From contig JANBQS010000031.1 of assembly GCA_027577415.1 (NCBI GenBank), forward strand, positions 1 through 51,981: a DNA stretch of 51,981 nt, given 5' to 3'. Position 1 is the first letter of the stretch. Each line of letters starts with the position of its first letter. Source of the stretch: Coemansia sp. RSA 922 (taxonomy: Eukaryota; Kickxellomycota; Kickxellomycetes; Kickxellales; Kickxellaceae). The notes below the pieces were generated by a model. It saw only the letters and a program-made list of their open reading frames with translations. It did no database searches and was not told the origin of the DNA. The translations under genes and the position numbers were made by a program. Positions 30,195 to 40,491 of this stretch are shown in pieces.

Positions 30195-32669
30195 ATGACT
30201 AAGCGCAAGGCGAGCACCAGTGCGCGTTCGAGCGCCCTTAAGAATGTAGGGCATGATAGCAGTACGCTCAGGTCTACACGGTCAGGAACCTCAGGGGCAA
30301 ACAGCTACACGTCGTCCGATCAAATCATAACCGAGATGCACAAGGAAGCAAATGCCTGCTACGAACAGTGTCTTGAGAAGGATGAAGACTCTATTTTGAG
30401 CTTGGCTCGGCCACTGGACCATGGGCGACTAGTACTTGCTCAAGAGATAATTAAAGAGGCTGCGCAATTCATGGAGTCGTATCTCGATACTGCGCCATCT
30501 AGCTCAGCACAATCCGCGGATGAGATGGGCGACACTGGCGAACCATGCCCAGACTCGCCTATGCAGCAGTCCAGTATTTTGACCGACCTCGGTTCGTCGA
30601 CTCAGAGGGCTGGGAATATTGTAGACAACCGCACCCTACTTAAAGAAAAGCTGGACAGAGCGAGAGAATGGATACTGTGGCAGTCGATTAGTAACGAGAA
30701 AGCCATGTATGGTCATATCGGGGCGTTCATCGAGTACGTAGCGCTCATAGTACGGGGTAAGCTGATTTCTTTGGCCGACTCTAGTTCAGATAATGGCCTT
30801 GGGCGCCGCCTTGTGCTTCCCTCTACGAAATTTGACTACAACTCCTCTGACACTGACGACACTATGCGCATTGGCATGGGGCTGGCTAGAGCAAAGGCAG
30901 ACGATCCAATCGATGACAATTGCAAACGGTTTTCATACTACGAGGTGTTTGCCGTGCTGGAGGCCAAGCGCAAGGGCGACGGCGATGGCTTTAAGAATGC
31001 GTTTAAGCGTCTCTATATGAACGCACGACAGATGTACCAACAGCAGCACAACCTGCGCTTTGCCTGGGGCGTTACTGTCAGCGGTAGGCTTGTACGGGTG
31101 TGCCATTTCGGCCACGACAGAGCTATTTCCTCTTGTCATATGGACATTTCCACGCCCGAGGGTCGGCGTTCGTTTATCGAGCTACTCGTCAATTGGTCGT
31201 TCTGCGAGGAGTCTCAGCGCGGCCGCGACCCAACTATGGAGTACTTGTACGACCTACGATGCTGGCAGATTGCGTGTCCTAGTGAGAAAGGCTGTATGGG
31301 CGAGGGCGCAGATGTGAAGTACTACTACTTCTCGACTGTCAAATGCCAGGCTGAGCGGGTGTTTGGCCGCCATACACGCTGCTTCCTCGCCACCGACATT
31401 ATACCCACAGCGGTTATCTCGACTACGAATCCGTTAGTCCCAACTGTGGTCATTAAGGACTCCTGGGCGTTATCCAAGCGCAACGCCTCCGACGATGCTT
31501 GCGACGAGGTCAGATTTCTCAAAAAGATTAAGGAAGGGCTTTCAGCGCAGGCGGCCGCCAAAGATGTTATTTTCCCAAAGATTGAGGCGGGTGGGCGAGT
31601 TTCGTTCCAGCGCAATGGCAAGTGGGTCGAGGATAATACAGATACGATCTATGGACTAGGCAAATTGGCTGAGGATAACGCTGATACTGTGCACGGGTCA
31701 GGCAATTTGCCTGAAAATAACGCTGATACTGCGAATGAGGTAGGAGAAGCACACAGTGACGATGACCCTCTTTTCCGTGCTCACCGCCGTATCGTCATGA
31801 GCCCCATCGGCGAACCATTGTGTTCTACAAAGTCGGTCGCAGAGTTTGTCACTGTTGTTTGTGATGCGATGCGCTGCCACAGTGCATTTGTCGACGACTG
31901 CAATATTTTGCACCGCGATATCTCGGATAACAACATCCTTGTTGTTCGGAGTGAGGGAGTTGCTCGCGGGATGCTCATCGATTTTGATTATGCAATTGAC
32001 TTGGAGCAAAAGGAGCGGGACAATCTTCACAAGGTGACCGGGACTTTACCTTACATGAGCATCAATAACCTAAGCGAGTCAGACGTCGAGCGCACGAACC
32101 TTGATGACTGGGAGTCAATGTTGTGCCTGATTTGTTGGTTCGCGACACTTGGCACTATCAGCGGTAAGCGTCGTGAATACGAGGAACTCGCCAAATTCCC
32201 TATTGCGGCGTGGCGACACGACTCTACCAACGGCATGATTACGGCCAAAGAGTCTGCATTCTACAGTCACGAATCGTTTATGAGCACCATCGTTAATAAC
32301 TTTAAACTGGAAGGTGGCAAACCGGACAAAAACGAGCTGCTCAAGAGATTGGCGATTTCGATTCACAAGTGTCTATTCAGAAACCGTCGTCTTTCTCCCG
32401 ATTGCCACGGAACATTCGAAAAGCAGAAGCATGTCGAGTTAGAACGCTGTGAACTTTCCATCGACGAGCTTGAGGCGTATGAGCTTGATAGTCTATTAGA
32501 CGAAAGTTTGCCCAGGGTTAATCCATTCAAGGAGCGCGCCGAGAAATGGAAGGAGATTTCGAAACAACTGCTTGCCTTCACCAACGTCTTTTGGGAAAAG
32601 GCGATGGAGCTTCAAAAGGAGGCGAATAAAGCGAACGGTAACATGGCAATTGGCAATATTTATCAGTAA
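30195..32669 (+). CDS. FunK1-type protein kinase
   Basis: An 824-aa single-exon member of the fungal-specific FunK1 kinase family. The kinase core has the catalytic loop HRDISDNNILV with HRD at residues 573-575. DFG is replaced by DFD (596-598) in LIDFDYAID, which is usual for FunK1. The activation-segment equivalent reads GTLPYMSI, and the C-lobe DDWESMLCLICWF is typical. The N-terminal part has no recognised domain beyond the FunK1 region. Between the N- and C-lobe halves lies a tandem repeat of 14 residues (see 31629-31754). The function of FunK1 kinases is mostly unknown; they are expanded in some fungi. The ATG is the first in frame. Confidence 0.85.
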   Translation: MTKRKASTSARSSALKNVGHDSSTLRSTRSGTSGANSYTSSDQIITEMHKEANACYEQCLEKDEDSILSLARPLDHGRLVLAQEIIKEAAQFMESYLDTAPSSSAQSADEMGDTGEPCPDSPMQQSSILTDLGSSTQRAGNIVDNRTLLKEKLDRAREWILWQSISNEKAMYGHIGAFIEYVALIVRGKLISLADSSSDNGLGRRLVLPSTKFDYNSSDTDDTMRIGMGLARAKADDPIDDNCKRFSYYEVFAVLEAKRKGDGDGFKNAFKRLYMNARQMYQQQHNLRFAWGVTVSGRLVRVCHFGHDRAISSCHMDISTPEGRRSFIELLVNWSFCEESQRGRDPTMEYLYDLRCWQIACPSEKGCMGEGADVKYYYFSTVKCQAERVFGRHTRCFLATDIIPTAVISTTNPLVPTVVIKDSWALSKRNASDDACDEVRFLKKIKEGLSAQAAAKDVIFPKIEAGGRVSFQRNGKWVEDNTDTIYGLGKLAEDNADTVHGSGNLPENNADTANEVGEAHSDDDPLFRAHRRIVMSPIGEPLCSTKSVAEFVTVVCDAMRCHSAFVDDCNILHRDISDNNILVVRSEGVARGMLIDFDYAIDLEQKERDNLHKVTGTLPYMSINNLSESDVERTNLDDWESMLCLICWFATLGTISGKRREYEELAKFPIAAWRHDSTNGMITAKESAFYSHESFMSTIVNNFKLEGGKPDKNELLKRLAISIHKCLFRNRRLSPDCHGTFEKQKHVELERCELSIDELEAYELDSLLDESLPRVNPFKERAEKWKEISKQLLAFTNVFWEKAMELQKEANKANGNMAIGNIYQ
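31629..31754 (+). repeat. In-frame 42-bp tandem repeat in FunK1 gene
   Basis: Three consecutive 42-nt units starting at 31629, 31671 and 31713 encode EDNTDTIYGLGKLA, EDNADTVHGSGNLP and ENNADTANEVGEAH. The units keep frame exactly and diverge from each other. The repeat forms an acidic linker of about residues 479-520, upstream of the catalytic loop. Confidence 0.9.
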
Positions 32670-33124
32670 AAAAGCGTATTTCAGTAGTTATTAAGTTAAA
32701 CATGTCTGCAAATTTGTCCTAGCAACTGATATAATACCCCTATTGTAATTATCCTCGCTAATTGTTCACGCCATCAAGGGAGAAACAGCAGCGTTGGGCA
32801 CTACCATAACAAAGCCTTATAATTTAATAAAAGTATACTTTTTACATAGAAAAGTTTGGAAGCCAGATTTAGCTCCAGAGCGCCCAAGCCACAGCTCCTC
32901 CTACCATGTTTGAGGCTGACTCGGCTTACGTAGTTTTGGGGGAGGATCATCGTCCAGTTGGGGATGAATTGGACTATGACTCTTTTTTTTTTTTGCCAAA
33001 CCATGGCGGGTATAAAAAGCCCACGAATTGCCAGTCCATTTCAATAGTTTGAAGCACGGTATCGCTTATTCCTCTACCTTTTTATTTTTATTTTTATTTA
33101 CCTTACTACAAGCCTATTGCCGCA
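32670..33124 (+). promoter_or_regulatory. Promoter of 115-aa orphan gene
   Basis: A clear TATAAAA at 33011-33017 in GGGTATAAAAAGCCC, 107 nt before the ATG at 33125, is followed by a pyrimidine-rich leader. It also contains the FunK1 3' flank. The strong TATA suggests inducible expression; this is inference. Confidence 0.6.
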
Positions 33125-33472
33125 ATGCAACGCGCCACATCGGAGGATTATAAAGACCCCAACAAAATTGTCCTTGTATACATAGGAAAAGGCGACACGT
33201 GCAGAGTTGCATATTCCATTGACCGCAATCGCATTCCTGACCTAGACGCGTTTCTAGAAGTAGAGAAACGCGATGTTCACAACTATGAAGCAATTAGAAA
33301 AATTGGTAAACTTGTTCGTGTTCAGTATGATCATAACATTAATTGGATAGAGGATATAGATGAGGCTACGCCCGATGTTGCCGAGAGTTGCAAATTTATT
33401 CTTATTGGGAATTTCGCAGACGTGGTGTTTGTAACTGTCGAGTTCCAACATACAGGGTCTTTGACTTCTTAG
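33125..33472 (+). CDS. Small orphan protein, 115 aa
   Basis: An ATG frame with a good upstream TATA box, which makes it a believable gene. The family is not recognised. Hydrophobic strand patterns include KIVLVYIGKG, VAYSIDR, LVRVQYD and KFILIGNFADVVFVTVEF, separated by a helix-forming charged segment. This suggests a small alpha/beta domain, possibly beta-grasp. It lies between the FunK1 kinase and the convergent DUF4246 gene. No signal peptide or membrane span. Confidence 0.55.
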   Translation: MQRATSEDYKDPNKIVLVYIGKGDTCRVAYSIDRNRIPDLDAFLEVEKRDVHNYEAIRKIGKLVRVQYDHNINWIEDIDEATPDVAESCKFILIGNFADVVFVTVEFQHTGSLTS

Positions 33473-33614
33473 GGTAATACTCCTGTCTAACTATGAACAA
33501 CAATAAACTTATTAGGCTGGTTATATCACCAACATTTAATACGCGATTACAGACATTAATGAGCTACACTTTTAACAGCGCTTGATATATAGGCAGTGTA
33601 AAAATATTGCACGA

Positions 33615-35327
33615 CTACGCACGAAAGAGAGCCCGTGGCTCGAACAAATAAGATGTGGCATCCATGATATTTTCATCCTGGTGCACCTGTAGACGAAGCT
33701 TCTTGGCCTCCTTGAGTGAAATTGGAAAATCGACCTTGGCCAATATGCCGTCCACTACCAGATGTGGCAAACTGCGAAATGGTTCAGATGCCAAGATATC
33801 CTCAAAGAACCAGTCTTGCTGCTGCGGCGGCACAATCTCTGTCGACGGAATGCGCGTACTAGGATCCACAAAGTAAAACGTAAGCATCTTGCAGTGACCG
33901 GTCTTGGTCTCGTCAGCTAGCTCGAGCTCAGGAAATTTGAACTGGTGTACGTTTGGGAACACTACGCACCGTCCATCTTTAATGCCAACACTGCCTAGCT
34001 CCTGCGATACACGGTCTCTTTCTCCCAATTGGTCTTCTTCTATGCCGTACACCTTGACAATTGATTCAATGTCAAATTGCTCGACCTCGAAATCCAAAGA
34101 GGAAAGTGCCTCACGGAATCCCAGACTGGCAGGAGCTATGTTCGCCACGTCGTAGAAGAAAATGCCAGTGGCTATAATGCGCTCATTAGCCAAGCCCACC
34201 ACGCTCCAGTCCTCGCCACCATGGATTGGCCTCTTTGGAGTAAGCTCGATGTTGGACATTTTGACAATGGCCTGTAGCCGCCGCCCACGGAGGTTGTAAG
34301 GACTGACAGGACGTTCAGGCAAAGTAAACGGCTCAGGTTGCGGGGGAACAAATGTAGCGCGACTATTCCACAGAATAATTTCTTCAAAGTAATCGTCGTC
34401 ACCCAGATCAGGCTGTGGCTCATCGCTCTTGTAATATTCATCCGGGTCTAGCTTTACTCGTGGCTGGCGTGGATGCACGAGATCAGTTACGACTTGTTCC
34501 AAAAGCGGGAGAAACTTGGAGAAGACACTGGCTATAATCGGGTACATCGCGGCGTGTTTGACTGGGTGTAGGTTATTGATGTAGGACTCGATCGTGACAG
34601 CGCCATTGTCGTCAACGCGAAACTCGGACGGTAACCAGCTAAATTTGTCAGAAGTATAAGACCAACACCGTCCATGCCCCGTCGGGAGGTGGTAGTCAGG
34701 CTCTTCATCCTCAGTAACGTTTAAAGTCTTGTGCCATCCCTCAATAGACCCTGGAAACTCCCCGACCTTTCCAAGCTTAAGCGCTGCCTGCGGTGACGTG
34801 CTGGTCTCGCGGCACAGCTTCGAGCGGCTATATATCAGTGGAAACAGCGACGGGTCAATCAAATTGAGTACGCGAGAGCGGTCCTTTGGATGCCAGTCTT
34901 TTTGGCGATCAGACACGCTCTCGAGAATAGCTGCATAGTCCTTGAGCTTATTCGTGGTCTGGGCGTCAACAAGTGCATCACAGAACCACACGTCGTCAGC
35001 TGCGCTAAGTCTGGCGTTGCTGCCCGGTGGGTGTAGAGATGCGTAGTATGATAGCTCGTCTAGTACATAAGCAAGCTCAACGTCAGTCAGTCCCTTCGCC
35101 TTAGCTTCGGCGGCCCAGCCAGCACGAGCATCAGCATCGTTGAGGGAATCGATCCAATCTGACTTTGAACGAATATCGCTACTCATCTGGCGCATCCGCC
35201 TTTCCACAAGTGCATCTATTGGCTCAGCATGGCAGTTATACATTGCGCCGGAATAAAAGAGAGCTCTAATGCGCTCATCCAAAGTTGCCGATGGCGATAT
35301 GGCAACATCAGAGCGGCGCTCTCTCAT
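33615..35327 (-). CDS. DUF4246 protein, likely catalytically altered
   Basis: A fungal DUF4246 family member. The core is clear: VTIESYINNLHPVKHAAMYP, FSKFLPLLEQVVTDLVHPRQ, VPPQPEPFTLPE and VFPNVHQFKFPELEL, then MLTFYFVDPSTRIPSTEIVP and PPQQQDW. DUF4246 proteins are predicted Fe(II)/2-oxoglutarate-type dioxygenases. In relatives the block around WHVEGMxNExI supplies the first metal ligands; here it reads DWSVVGLANERI, so the histidine and the acidic residue appear replaced by S and V. This hints at loss of activity, judged from memory of the family. I start at ATG 35327 (570 aa); upstream in-frame ATGs (up to 35477) would add a hydrophobic N-terminus that looks like translated CT-rich leader. 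Confidence 0.8.
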   Translation of the reverse strand: MRERRSDVAISPSATLDERIRALFYSGAMYNCHAEPIDALVERRMRQMSSDIRSKSDWIDSLNDADARAGWAAEAKAKGLTDVELAYVLDELSYYASLHPPGSNARLSAADDVWFCDALVDAQTTNKLKDYAAILESVSDRQKDWHPKDRSRVLNLIDPSLFPLIYSRSKLCRETSTSPQAALKLGKVGEFPGSIEGWHKTLNVTEDEEPDYHLPTGHGRCWSYTSDKFSWLPSEFRVDDNGAVTIESYINNLHPVKHAAMYPIIASVFSKFLPLLEQVVTDLVHPRQPRVKLDPDEYYKSDEPQPDLGDDDYFEEIILWNSRATFVPPQPEPFTLPERPVSPYNLRGRRLQAIVKMSNIELTPKRPIHGGEDWSVVGLANERIIATGIFFYDVANIAPASLGFREALSSLDFEVEQFDIESIVKVYGIEEDQLGERDRVSQELGSVGIKDGRCVVFPNVHQFKFPELELADETKTGHCKMLTFYFVDPSTRIPSTEIVPPQQQDWFFEDILASEPFRSLPHLVVDGILAKVDFPISLKEAKKLRLQVHQDENIMDATSYLFEPRALFRA

Positions 35328-36544
35328 GTTAAAGTCAGTAACTAGTGAATAAAGAAAACAGGTGAAATAAACAAAAGAGAAGAGAAGCAGAGAAGAGAAG
35401 GCCCACATCCTCTTTTCAGTAGTTGCTTGCCACTTGCGATTGCTGCGGATTTCCAGCACTTTTGTCTGGATCGACATTGGGCGATCATCCAGCTGTGGGG
35501 AATAAAAACCACTATGTAAACCACTTGATTCTGCGTATGAGACAAGTCGTGGTAGTTGATTTTTCCATAACTGGCTTTATGGTTAGCTTCGGATTCAGTC
35601 AATACTTCGTACACGTGTTAGGCGTGTTCCGGAACGGACCACGTGGAGCACTGCCGACTGACAATTCCGAGCAGCCGGCAACTATATCCGAGATGCCAGT
35701 TGTCATCTCCAATTGTCGCCAAGGGAACCTAGCGCCCCTCCCCCAACACAGAAACGTTTCGCCTAGCTGGTGCCTCCTACGTGTGGCTCTGGAAAAGATT
35801 GCCAAAAATGCATATAAACAGCACCCCACCGTAAGTTGGACACAACTCTAGTCGTTCTCGCTTTCTCATAAACTAAAATAAAAGTTTGCTCTATTCACCA
35901 CTCCGTTATCTCTCGCTCAATCTTACGCTGGCTTTCGATGGAGAATTCTCAGCGGTAGTTGCGGCAGAGAGCGGGCTGCACATCTGTGGCAGTTACGTAG
36001 ATTTCCAGCCCTCTCCTACCATAAGTACTGCCAAGAATTCTCTACTGAGAGCAAATTCATGCTGGCACTCTGTGGGTGCTTATACGTACAGTGTCATACA
36101 CAACCGTGCAAAGGCCAGCCCAACGGGTGCCACATGCTTGCGGCTATATGAGCAACTGGTTCTTGCAGTTGAGGGCCAGACGGAATATGATTCGGTCAAG
36201 ACTATGAGGTCCAAGCAAGAATAAAGAGTAGAGATGTATATTTCTCAGGCAAAAATTTCTTTCACACCTACCTTTCTACTCTTCTAGCGTTTAGCCAAAC
36301 CAATGATCCATCTACCTATCGCCACGTCACACCAATCTATTGACGTGTCTGCGCATATAATAGCTGCGCATTATGCGGATTTGGTTTTTCATTTCTGGAT
36401 ACCCTACAGATATTTGATAGCATGGATTGAGAAAATGCCGCCGCTGTGGATCTTTTCCTCTTTCTCTTTTCTTTATTTTTTTGTATCTATTAGTAGCAAC
36501 ATTTATTTAACACTCTTTTTCACTACTATCGGCTTTCTAATACC
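35328..36544. other. 1.2-kb intergenic region with orphan TATA
   Basis: Holds the DUF4246 promoter on the left side, the 5' leader of the CLPTM1-like gene on the right and, between them, a TATAAA (35813-35818, in ATGCATATAAACAGC) with a pyrimidine-rich start region after it. No ATG-initiated gene follows that TATA; a 112-codon open frame from 35886 lacks an early ATG. A small ATG frame (36303-36572) overlaps the next gene's start and is probably leader sequence or an upstream ORF. Confidence 0.45.
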
Positions 36545-38665
36545 ATGCCTAGCTTTAGCATCGGTAGGCTGATGCACTGGTTGGCAGACATGGTCTCTAT
36601 ATCAGTTATATCCTACTCGTTTGGATCGATGATGCTACTGCTTGGGTCTATCTTGTACGGCTTCTGGTTACCCTCGATATCTCAGGGCCATTACAAAGAC
36701 ACTCATCAACTTTCTTGGCAGGAACCCTTTAGCTACGAGGCCAAGGTGTATGCTGCGCTAAGCCCTGACAATACTGTAAATGGTTCGTCATTTTTCGAGA
36801 CTGCGCAGTTACTCTGGCATATCCCGCCACAAAGCGTAGAGAACAGATACCCGCTCCTTCGTCACAAGGCGATCGTCAATGTCCCCAGTCGTCTCCTTTC
36901 CGGCTCTGATTTGGATCAGCGTCTCTTCGCGTACGTGTTTATACAAGAGGCAGGACAGTTTGGACCACACCCCAATATGTCTGACCCACGCCTAGTTTCT
37001 TCAAGAATACCGATTGCCCGGTGGAAAAGCACTTGTCCATCCAACTCTTCCGATGAAGATATCTCTGCTACGTGCAGAGAGGAACGTACTCCAGAGCTAC
37101 AATATGTGTCTGGCGCCTCTTGGGCTATCGTTCTTGAGAACAACGCGTATCCTTGGGGTGACCTACCAGATCATATACCACGCATACTCACACCTCTACC
37201 TGCGGGACTCTATAATCCACCGTTGTCGCGTAACGATTTTACCAAGAGCAGGCCCGAAATTAAGTCGCTAGCCACGCTAAAGGATAAGGGGCTCGCGACA
37301 GACGTATATCCGCTGACCGTCGACGTCGAGCTCGAGCTTGCGGGAATTAAGCAAGGCTGGATTTTAGCGCGGGCTCACTTGCATGGGCATATTCGCCCAA
37401 CCACAAAAGCCGTGCTTGTTGAGCGGATTGTCCCCGCTCCTTGGGATCCTACACAAAACGCGACACTCAGAAGGACCGAGTTGGTATGCAGTGATGGCCT
37501 AATCCCACTTGACGCAGTTAGGCGTCTCAGCGTCCCTCTATTGCTTGCCTTTGTACTGAGCCGTGCTCTTATTGTTGCCTCGTTGCCTTTGATGGTTCAG
37601 TCTCTCATCCACCCGGATTCGATGTCTGCCTCCAAGTGGATGGGCATGTCGCGGGCTACAATTTCCATTATGTACATGGGGACCGTGGTTGGCTCTGTAC
37701 AAGTGACAGAGGGCTTTGGGGCTCCCAATATTTGGGCACTTCTTGGTTATTTCGTTGTGACCTACATAGGAGTAAACATGGACGACATGACGTTTGTTCC
37801 ATTGGCGGGGCTATCGTGGCTGTTTCACAATCTTTTCTGGCGCAAGTCGCCGGTGCAAGGGCCAATTACAGTAGCTACGGACAAGGGTGTGTCTGATCCA
37901 GCCGCGCCCAAAGATGCTCCGTTGTCTCACACCAACCTCGTTGATCCAGTTGTGGCCATTCGTCGGAGCGTCGATAAAGCTGCCATGTACTGGGTACACT
38001 TGCTGAGTATTCCCGTAGTTGTGGTTGCGGTGTTTTATTTCACGCTAATCCGCCTAGAGAACAGCTTGTTGCAGCTACTTTTTTTCAAAGAGCTTTCAAT
38101 TGGCTGTATCCGTATTGTCCAGTCGGTCGTATGGCTGCCTCAGATTATCGTGAACTACAAGGCCAAATCTGGGTCGCTTGTGCCAGTGGCATTTGTTATA
38201 CCCACGCTGATGTACTCTGTAGCCTCAGCTATTTTCCACCAGCTGTCGGGCTATTCCATGTTTGGGGAGATAACTGCGTACAGCCTCCCAGTCTACCTAA
38301 GCTACATTATTTTGATTGTACAGTGGATCATGTATCGCAAGGCCAAGCAAGACTAAAGATTGTAGAATCTTGTCATATTTCTTTTCAACGGGTACTTTGA
38401 TAAGGTATATTGGGAAATTGAAGAGTAAAATTATCAGTTTAGTCCTGCGACTTGTAACTAACTTTCTTGGTTGTTTGTGGAGGATTGCAGGCTCCTGGGT
38501 TGCGCGCACACCAAAGTGGCGGTATAAGCTTAGCCCTTAGAACAGAGGCTTCATTGCAAAATGACGCTGCTATTGGGTGCGTACTTTATGCTGATCATTG
38601 TCTGAACTACCCACACTTGCTATTCACTAGGTGCAAAGTTAAATTCTGGGTATTTTTGTAGAATA
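36430..38665 (+). repeat. Segmental duplication, copy 1
   Basis: A 2.2-kb unit containing the CLPTM1-like gene, its pyrimidine-rich leader (TCTATTAGT landmark) and about 300 nt of 3' flank (ACTTGTAACTAACTTTCTTGG; CTACCCACACTTGCTATTCA). It is repeated in the same orientation at 48836-51056. Confidence 0.85.
36545..38356 (+). CDS. CLPTM1-like multi-pass membrane protein with PQ-loop end
   Basis: A 603-aa intronless protein. A predicted N-terminal span (MMLLLGSILYGFWLPSI) is followed by a luminal-type domain with VPSRLLSGSDLDQRLFAYVF, resembling the CLPTM1 segment that follows its first span. Several C-terminal membrane segments then follow. The last part, VWLPQIIVNYKAKSGSLVPV, has a PQ motif and aligns by pattern with the CLPTM1 end (TPQLFINYKLKS), and the protein finishes with a WIMYRKAKQD basic tail. 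CLPTM1 proteins act in ER receptor assembly and lipid scrambling; here the assignment rests on pattern, not on a search. An alternative is an unrelated PQ-loop protein. A broken paralogue lies at 48948-50748. Confidence 0.55.
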   Translation: MPSFSIGRLMHWLADMVSISVISYSFGSMMLLLGSILYGFWLPSISQGHYKDTHQLSWQEPFSYEAKVYAALSPDNTVNGSSFFETAQLLWHIPPQSVENRYPLLRHKAIVNVPSRLLSGSDLDQRLFAYVFIQEAGQFGPHPNMSDPRLVSSRIPIARWKSTCPSNSSDEDISATCREERTPELQYVSGASWAIVLENNAYPWGDLPDHIPRILTPLPAGLYNPPLSRNDFTKSRPEIKSLATLKDKGLATDVYPLTVDVELELAGIKQGWILARAHLHGHIRPTTKAVLVERIVPAPWDPTQNATLRRTELVCSDGLIPLDAVRRLSVPLLLAFVLSRALIVASLPLMVQSLIHPDSMSASKWMGMSRATISIMYMGTVVGSVQVTEGFGAPNIWALLGYFVVTYIGVNMDDMTFVPLAGLSWLFHNLFWRKSPVQGPITVATDKGVSDPAAPKDAPLSHTNLVDPVVAIRRSVDKAAMYWVHLLSIPVVVVAVFYFTLIRLENSLLQLLFFKELSIGCIRIVQSVVWLPQIIVNYKAKSGSLVPVAFVIPTLMYSVASAIFHQLSGYSMFGEITAYSLPVYLSYIILIVQWIMYRKAKQD

Positions 38666-39678
38666 TATTAAACTGTATGACAGCTAATTCCTACTATATC
38701 TTTTTTGTATCATGTCTTGTGTTGATTCCCAGGCTACGTATTTGCTATATTCGCTCATATAAGTGGTTGTACATGGCACGCACCCGTCTTTGCATGAGAC
38801 AAAACATATTTGGGCACTACGAGCACTGAATTCGATGCTGTGCCTGCGAGGCTTTTGATGCCACGGCAAGCAGGCGTTGGCGTAGTACGCTTCCACAGCA
38901 CCAGAAGCTCCCATGGCTTTGAGGTATTGGACCAGTTCAGTGCTTTGGCAATTGCCGGGGGTTCCATCTCCGACCAGCTCTGCTGTTCACGGTGGCATGG
39001 AGCCTTATTCGCCATGGGTACCCCACTCCTTGGCATTGCCACATTGGGCGGAGCATGCTTCCACGCTGCCTCTAGTAGCTATTCCGTAACCGCTTCGTCT
39101 ATGGCGCGCTTCCGTGTCAATGATCCCCACCTCGATATCGCCGATCAGCCGCTTGTTTCTGAGCGCGAGTAGTTGAATCTGTCTACGACGTCCGTTCCGC
39201 CCGCTATTTATAGCTACCACGCGTTGAATGCCACTGAGAACTTAGCCGTCGTGTAGACGCCGCTCTAGACGCGGCGCAGCGGCATCCATTGTGTTGGGCG
39301 ACGACATGGCATCGCGTGGCAAAATGCACGTCATTGATATCGCCGACTTAGTGCCACTGCCTGGTCAGCTGCAAACTAACCGCACGCTGTGTCTGCTTTA
39401 CCAAAAAAAAACACACGAGATGTGTTGTTGGGACTCGGGGATTCTGGCTCGCCTATTTAGGATTAGTGAGTCCCTGGAGAGCGTGGCGTTCCTGGATTGA
39501 ATCAAAAAAGATTGGCTGTCGGCGATCAGCCAAAATTTTTTTGCATCACGGCGAGTACCATATACACTCCCAAGTTACTTCCATTCGCCGTCTGGTCGCC
39601 AAATCACATTCTGTAGAGAGCGGACAAGTTTGGTTGGATTCGAGCTAATTTGTCAGGGACAATGCAACGCCGCCGCCC
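38666..39678. other. Gene-free decaying region
   Basis: No frame has a proper ATG start, and no long frame is convincing. A minus-strand TATAAATAG near 39203-39211 lies in a GC-rich context. Minus-strand reading gives short stretches such as AYYANACLPWHQKPRRHSIE (near 38820-38890) that look like eroded coding sequence, but they are unassigned. Confidence 0.4.
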
Positions 39679-39744
39679 GTGTTCCTCAAGTTTAGGAACC
39701 GCGTGGTGCTTATCCTGGATGGTCTGACAGCACACACGAGGTAG
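39679..39744 (+). mobile_element. Possible DDE-transposase scrap
   Basis: A 21-codon frame reading FRNRVVLILDGLTAHTR, then stop. The pattern of four to five hydrophobic residues, D, G and then H matches the strand bearing the second catalytic Asp in pogo/Tc1/IS630-like transposases, for example VLLLDG.SSH. Nothing else of an element is visible around it, so this may be chance. Confidence 0.3.
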
Positions 39745-40469
39745 TGTCGGATAACATCTCCAAGCAGCCGGCATATGACACTCAGGTACACCCATGTGTG
39801 GAAGCAGCTGCCCAGTGGCCACTGACTAGTCTGCACAGCGAACACACGCGGCTCCAGAAATAGATGTGAAAAACAATTGTAAGCGGCAGACGACAATAGA
39901 TTTTACACTGGCCTAACCAGTTTTGCTTTTTACATTCTAAAAATACATCCGACTTTGCTTGTTATGCTCTGAACTCCACTTGTGTCAAATGAGCCCGGTT
40001 GCAGTTGCGGATCGGGACAAGCGAAAAAAATCCCCGGGTTGGGAAGGTCCTCTCGCTTTGTGTGTCACAAATGGACGCGTGGTTTATGTATACTCGGGCC
40101 TATCGAAGGGGAAGACACTAGAACGCTTTTGTGTATAAATAAAGGAGATCCTGGCCTGCCCGAAACATTTCTCCTTTGTCTATATCTCCATGTTCATTTT
40201 TCTTGTTCTCCTCCAAGGTAGGCACGTTCCCCTCAACTGAGCCAGTTAACCCTGCTGAGCAGCAGGCACCGCTGCCATTACCACTGCAGTTGCCACAATA
40301 CTGACCTCGTATTCAAACTACTCGCCAATAGCTAAGAAACAAGAGATGGCTTTCAAGTATTTTTCTACAAGCGATTGATTATCTAACTGACTTGTACTTT
40401 CATGTAGAAATATGAGCGTTGGTGGCTGTTAACCTCTTACTCAAGTGAGTTCGTTCTGGAACTCAAAAG
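39745..40469. other. Gene-free region with orphan TATA
   Basis: A TATAAATAAAG string lies near 40133-40143 with a pyrimidine-rich stretch after it (TTTCTCCTTTGTC), but no gene follows. The rest is unremarkable. Confidence 0.35.
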
Positions 40470-40491
40470 GCTATCCACATGACCGTTGATT

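Noticed and set aside
35886..36224. 112-codon open frame behind an orphan TATA
   Set aside because: No ATG until near its end, no recognisable domain, and no match to a family known to me.
36303..36572. 89-codon ATG frame overlapping the CLPTM1-like start
   Set aside because: T-rich hydrophobic leader sequence; not conserved in the duplicated copy, so more likely a leader or uORF.
38810..39172. 120-codon frame in gene-free region
   Set aside because: Starts at TTG, no ATG of use, and the minus strand gives an equally long competing frame; probably eroded sequence.
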